Assembly (NCBI GenBank): GCA_034401795.1
Contig: CM067369.1
Coordinates: forward strand, 137,838,496 to 137,902,495
DNA length: 64,000 nucleotides
DNA from: Chaetoderma sp. LZ-2023a
Taxonomy: Eukaryota; Mollusca; Caudofoveata; Chaetodermatida; Chaetodermatidae
Reading direction: 5' to 3'
The stretch's first letter is position 1, and every line of letters begins with the position of its first letter. The notes under the pieces were generated by a model that was given only the letters and a program-made list of their open reading frames with translations, searched no databases and was not told the origin of the DNA. The position numbers were made by a program, and so were the translations under genes. Shown here piece after piece: positions 62,930-64,000 of the stretch.

Positions 62930-63990
62930 GGCTCATGCGTTTCGTCGAGGCCGGCGAGGTGTGACGTCAGACAGTCTGGTCCCGGGATGGTTATCCCAGG
63001 GGTACATGCCGGAGTGGTGGGACTTTCCACCGCATAATCTGTCTTTGGCACCTGTCTGGACACCCGTACCACGGGACCCAGACAAGTTAGAAGCCGTTCA
63101 AAACGAAGTGTCGGGTTTGCTTCTGAAGGGAGCAATAAACCCAGCGAACCAAAACACTCCGGGCTTCTATTCAAATATGTTCCTTGTCCCCAAGAGCAGG
63201 GGGGTGGGGGGGATGGAAAAACCGAGGTCGGTAATGGCAGGATTGTCCCCAAGAGCACAGGGGGATGGAGACCCATACTCAATCTCAGGCCATTAAATTG
63301 GTTTATCCATACGCCTCGGTTCCAGATGGAAACGCTGAGGTCGGTAATGGCGGGATTGAGGAAAGGAATGCGGTGTGTGTCGATCGATCTGAAAGATGCA
63401 TATTTCCACATTCCTATGAACCGGAGTTGGCATAGGTTTCTGAGATTTGCGTTTCAGAATCAAGTATGGGAGTTTACTGTTCTCCCGTTTGGCCTGTCGA
63501 CAGCTCCGAGGGGTTTCACAAGAGTGGTCCTTGCGGTGACAGCGTTTCTCAGAGAAGAGAACGTGGCGCTACACACCTACATAGACGACTGGCTGCTCAA
63601 AGCAGACTCTGCAGCCAGGTTGAACGTGGATACTGCTCTGACTCTGAAGTTACTTTCAGATCTAGGCTGGATAGTCAACAAGGAGAAATCCGAGTTGACA
63701 ACCACTCACCATTTCGTTTATTTGGGGATGCGATTCGATCTCGAGGAGGGCAGGGTTTACCCGTCAGAGCCCAGAGTGGTGTCTGTTAGCCATCCTCAAG
63801 AGTTTTCGAGTGGGAAACCACATTCAGGCGAGGCGGTTTCTTCAGATGATGGTCTCCATGGAGCGAGTGATCCCGTACGCTGCTCTAATGCGAAGACCTA
63901 TCCAGTTGTATCTGATGTCTCTGTGGAAACAGAACAGAACCCCTGTCAAAACTGGTGCCAGTTTTTGAGCCGATAATATCGCATCTTGTA
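62930..63990 (+). pseudogene. DIRS-B3 reverse transcriptase, rearranged
   Basis: Frame 62,808 carries SLAPVWTPVPRDPDKLEAVQ and NTPGFYSNMFLVPKS. It then meets a short rearranged duplicate (63,190-63,255) and continues from 63,326 in another frame: SVMAGLRKGMRCVSIDLKDA, YFHIPMNRS, VLPFGLSTAPRGFTRVV, catalytic YIDDW (63,578), and VYLGMRFDLEEGRVYPSEPR. It frameshifts again near 63,790 and is cut by the window end. Confidence 0.85.
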
Positions 63991-64000
63991 TGGTGGAAAC

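Larger units (their letters stand above)
56462..64000 (+). mobile_element. DIRS family B, copy B3, split by hAT-2 and cut by window end
   Basis: Left terminal repeat (56,462-56,615), leader exon (56,752), intron, Cys/His exon (57,528), gag (57,700-58,670), hAT-2 insertion (58,671-61,831), rest of gag (61,832-62,749), RT (62,930-63,990). It continues beyond the window. It is the most complete B copy seen, but with frameshifts and a local rearrangement at 63,190-63,255. Confidence 0.9.

Overview
The window looks like non-model metazoan nuclear DNA, most likely from a marine invertebrate. It is AT-rich, has little or no dense host coding sequence, and is packed with LINE, hAT and DIRS-type elements, palindromic MITEs and trinucleotide microsatellites. 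A mollusc or other lophotrochozoan is my best guess. It rests on a dispersed repeat that opens with AGCTCACCTGG and on CR1/jockey-like LINEs, and is an inference only. No bacterial features, rRNA, tRNA or CRISPR array were found.

Layout. (1) 1-19.2 kb is a LINE graveyard. It holds a nearly complete but frameshifted CR1/L2-like element with an SGNH/esterase-type ORF1 on the minus strand (2.96-6.5 kb) and a 5'-truncated LINE on the plus strand (6.5-7.3 kb). A LINE at 9.4-13.7 kb is split by a 1.8 kb insert with long terminal inverted repeats. Two minus-strand RT fragments and a jockey-like LINE (16.1-19.2 kb) follow. (2) 19.2-22.3 kb is AT-rich DNA with MITEs and a decayed SGNH-hydrolase exon. 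(3) 22,319-27,362 is a complete hAT transposon with an exact 8-bp target duplication and an apparently intact two-exon transposase of 671 aa. (4) 28.35-35.3 kb holds three broken DIRS copies head to tail. (5) 35.5-43.4 kb holds a 2.8 kb TA-flanked non-coding element, a 56-nt poly-C run, a 1.56 kb hAT-like element and three small exons of a possible host gene with a KEN motif. (6) 43.47-64 kb is a DIRS cluster. Here a 7.0 kb apparently intact DIRS element (A1, 43,665-50,677) sits inside a decayed copy of a second DIRS family (B2). B2 is followed head to tail by a third copy (B3), which is interrupted by a 3.16 kb hAT deletion derivative with a perfect 8-bp target duplication. B3 runs off the window end.

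How the parts work together. A1 carries everything expected of a DIRS element: inverted terminal repeats, an internal complementary region that joins the reverse complements of the two ends, a 1402-codon gag-like/RT/RNase H/methyltransferase-like reading frame, and a tyrosine recombinase (YR) with R, HxxR, W-H and Y in place. Families A and B share two features I have not seen named. The first is a tiny leader exon ending in CAG|GT, followed by an intron of about 750 nt. The second, just after that intron, is a Cys/His module with identical spacing in both families. The YR frame of A1 overlaps the RT frame for about 2.06 kb without a stop, and the same alternative frame is open over RT in family B. 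Nesting gives an order: B2 before A1, and B3 before its hAT insertion.
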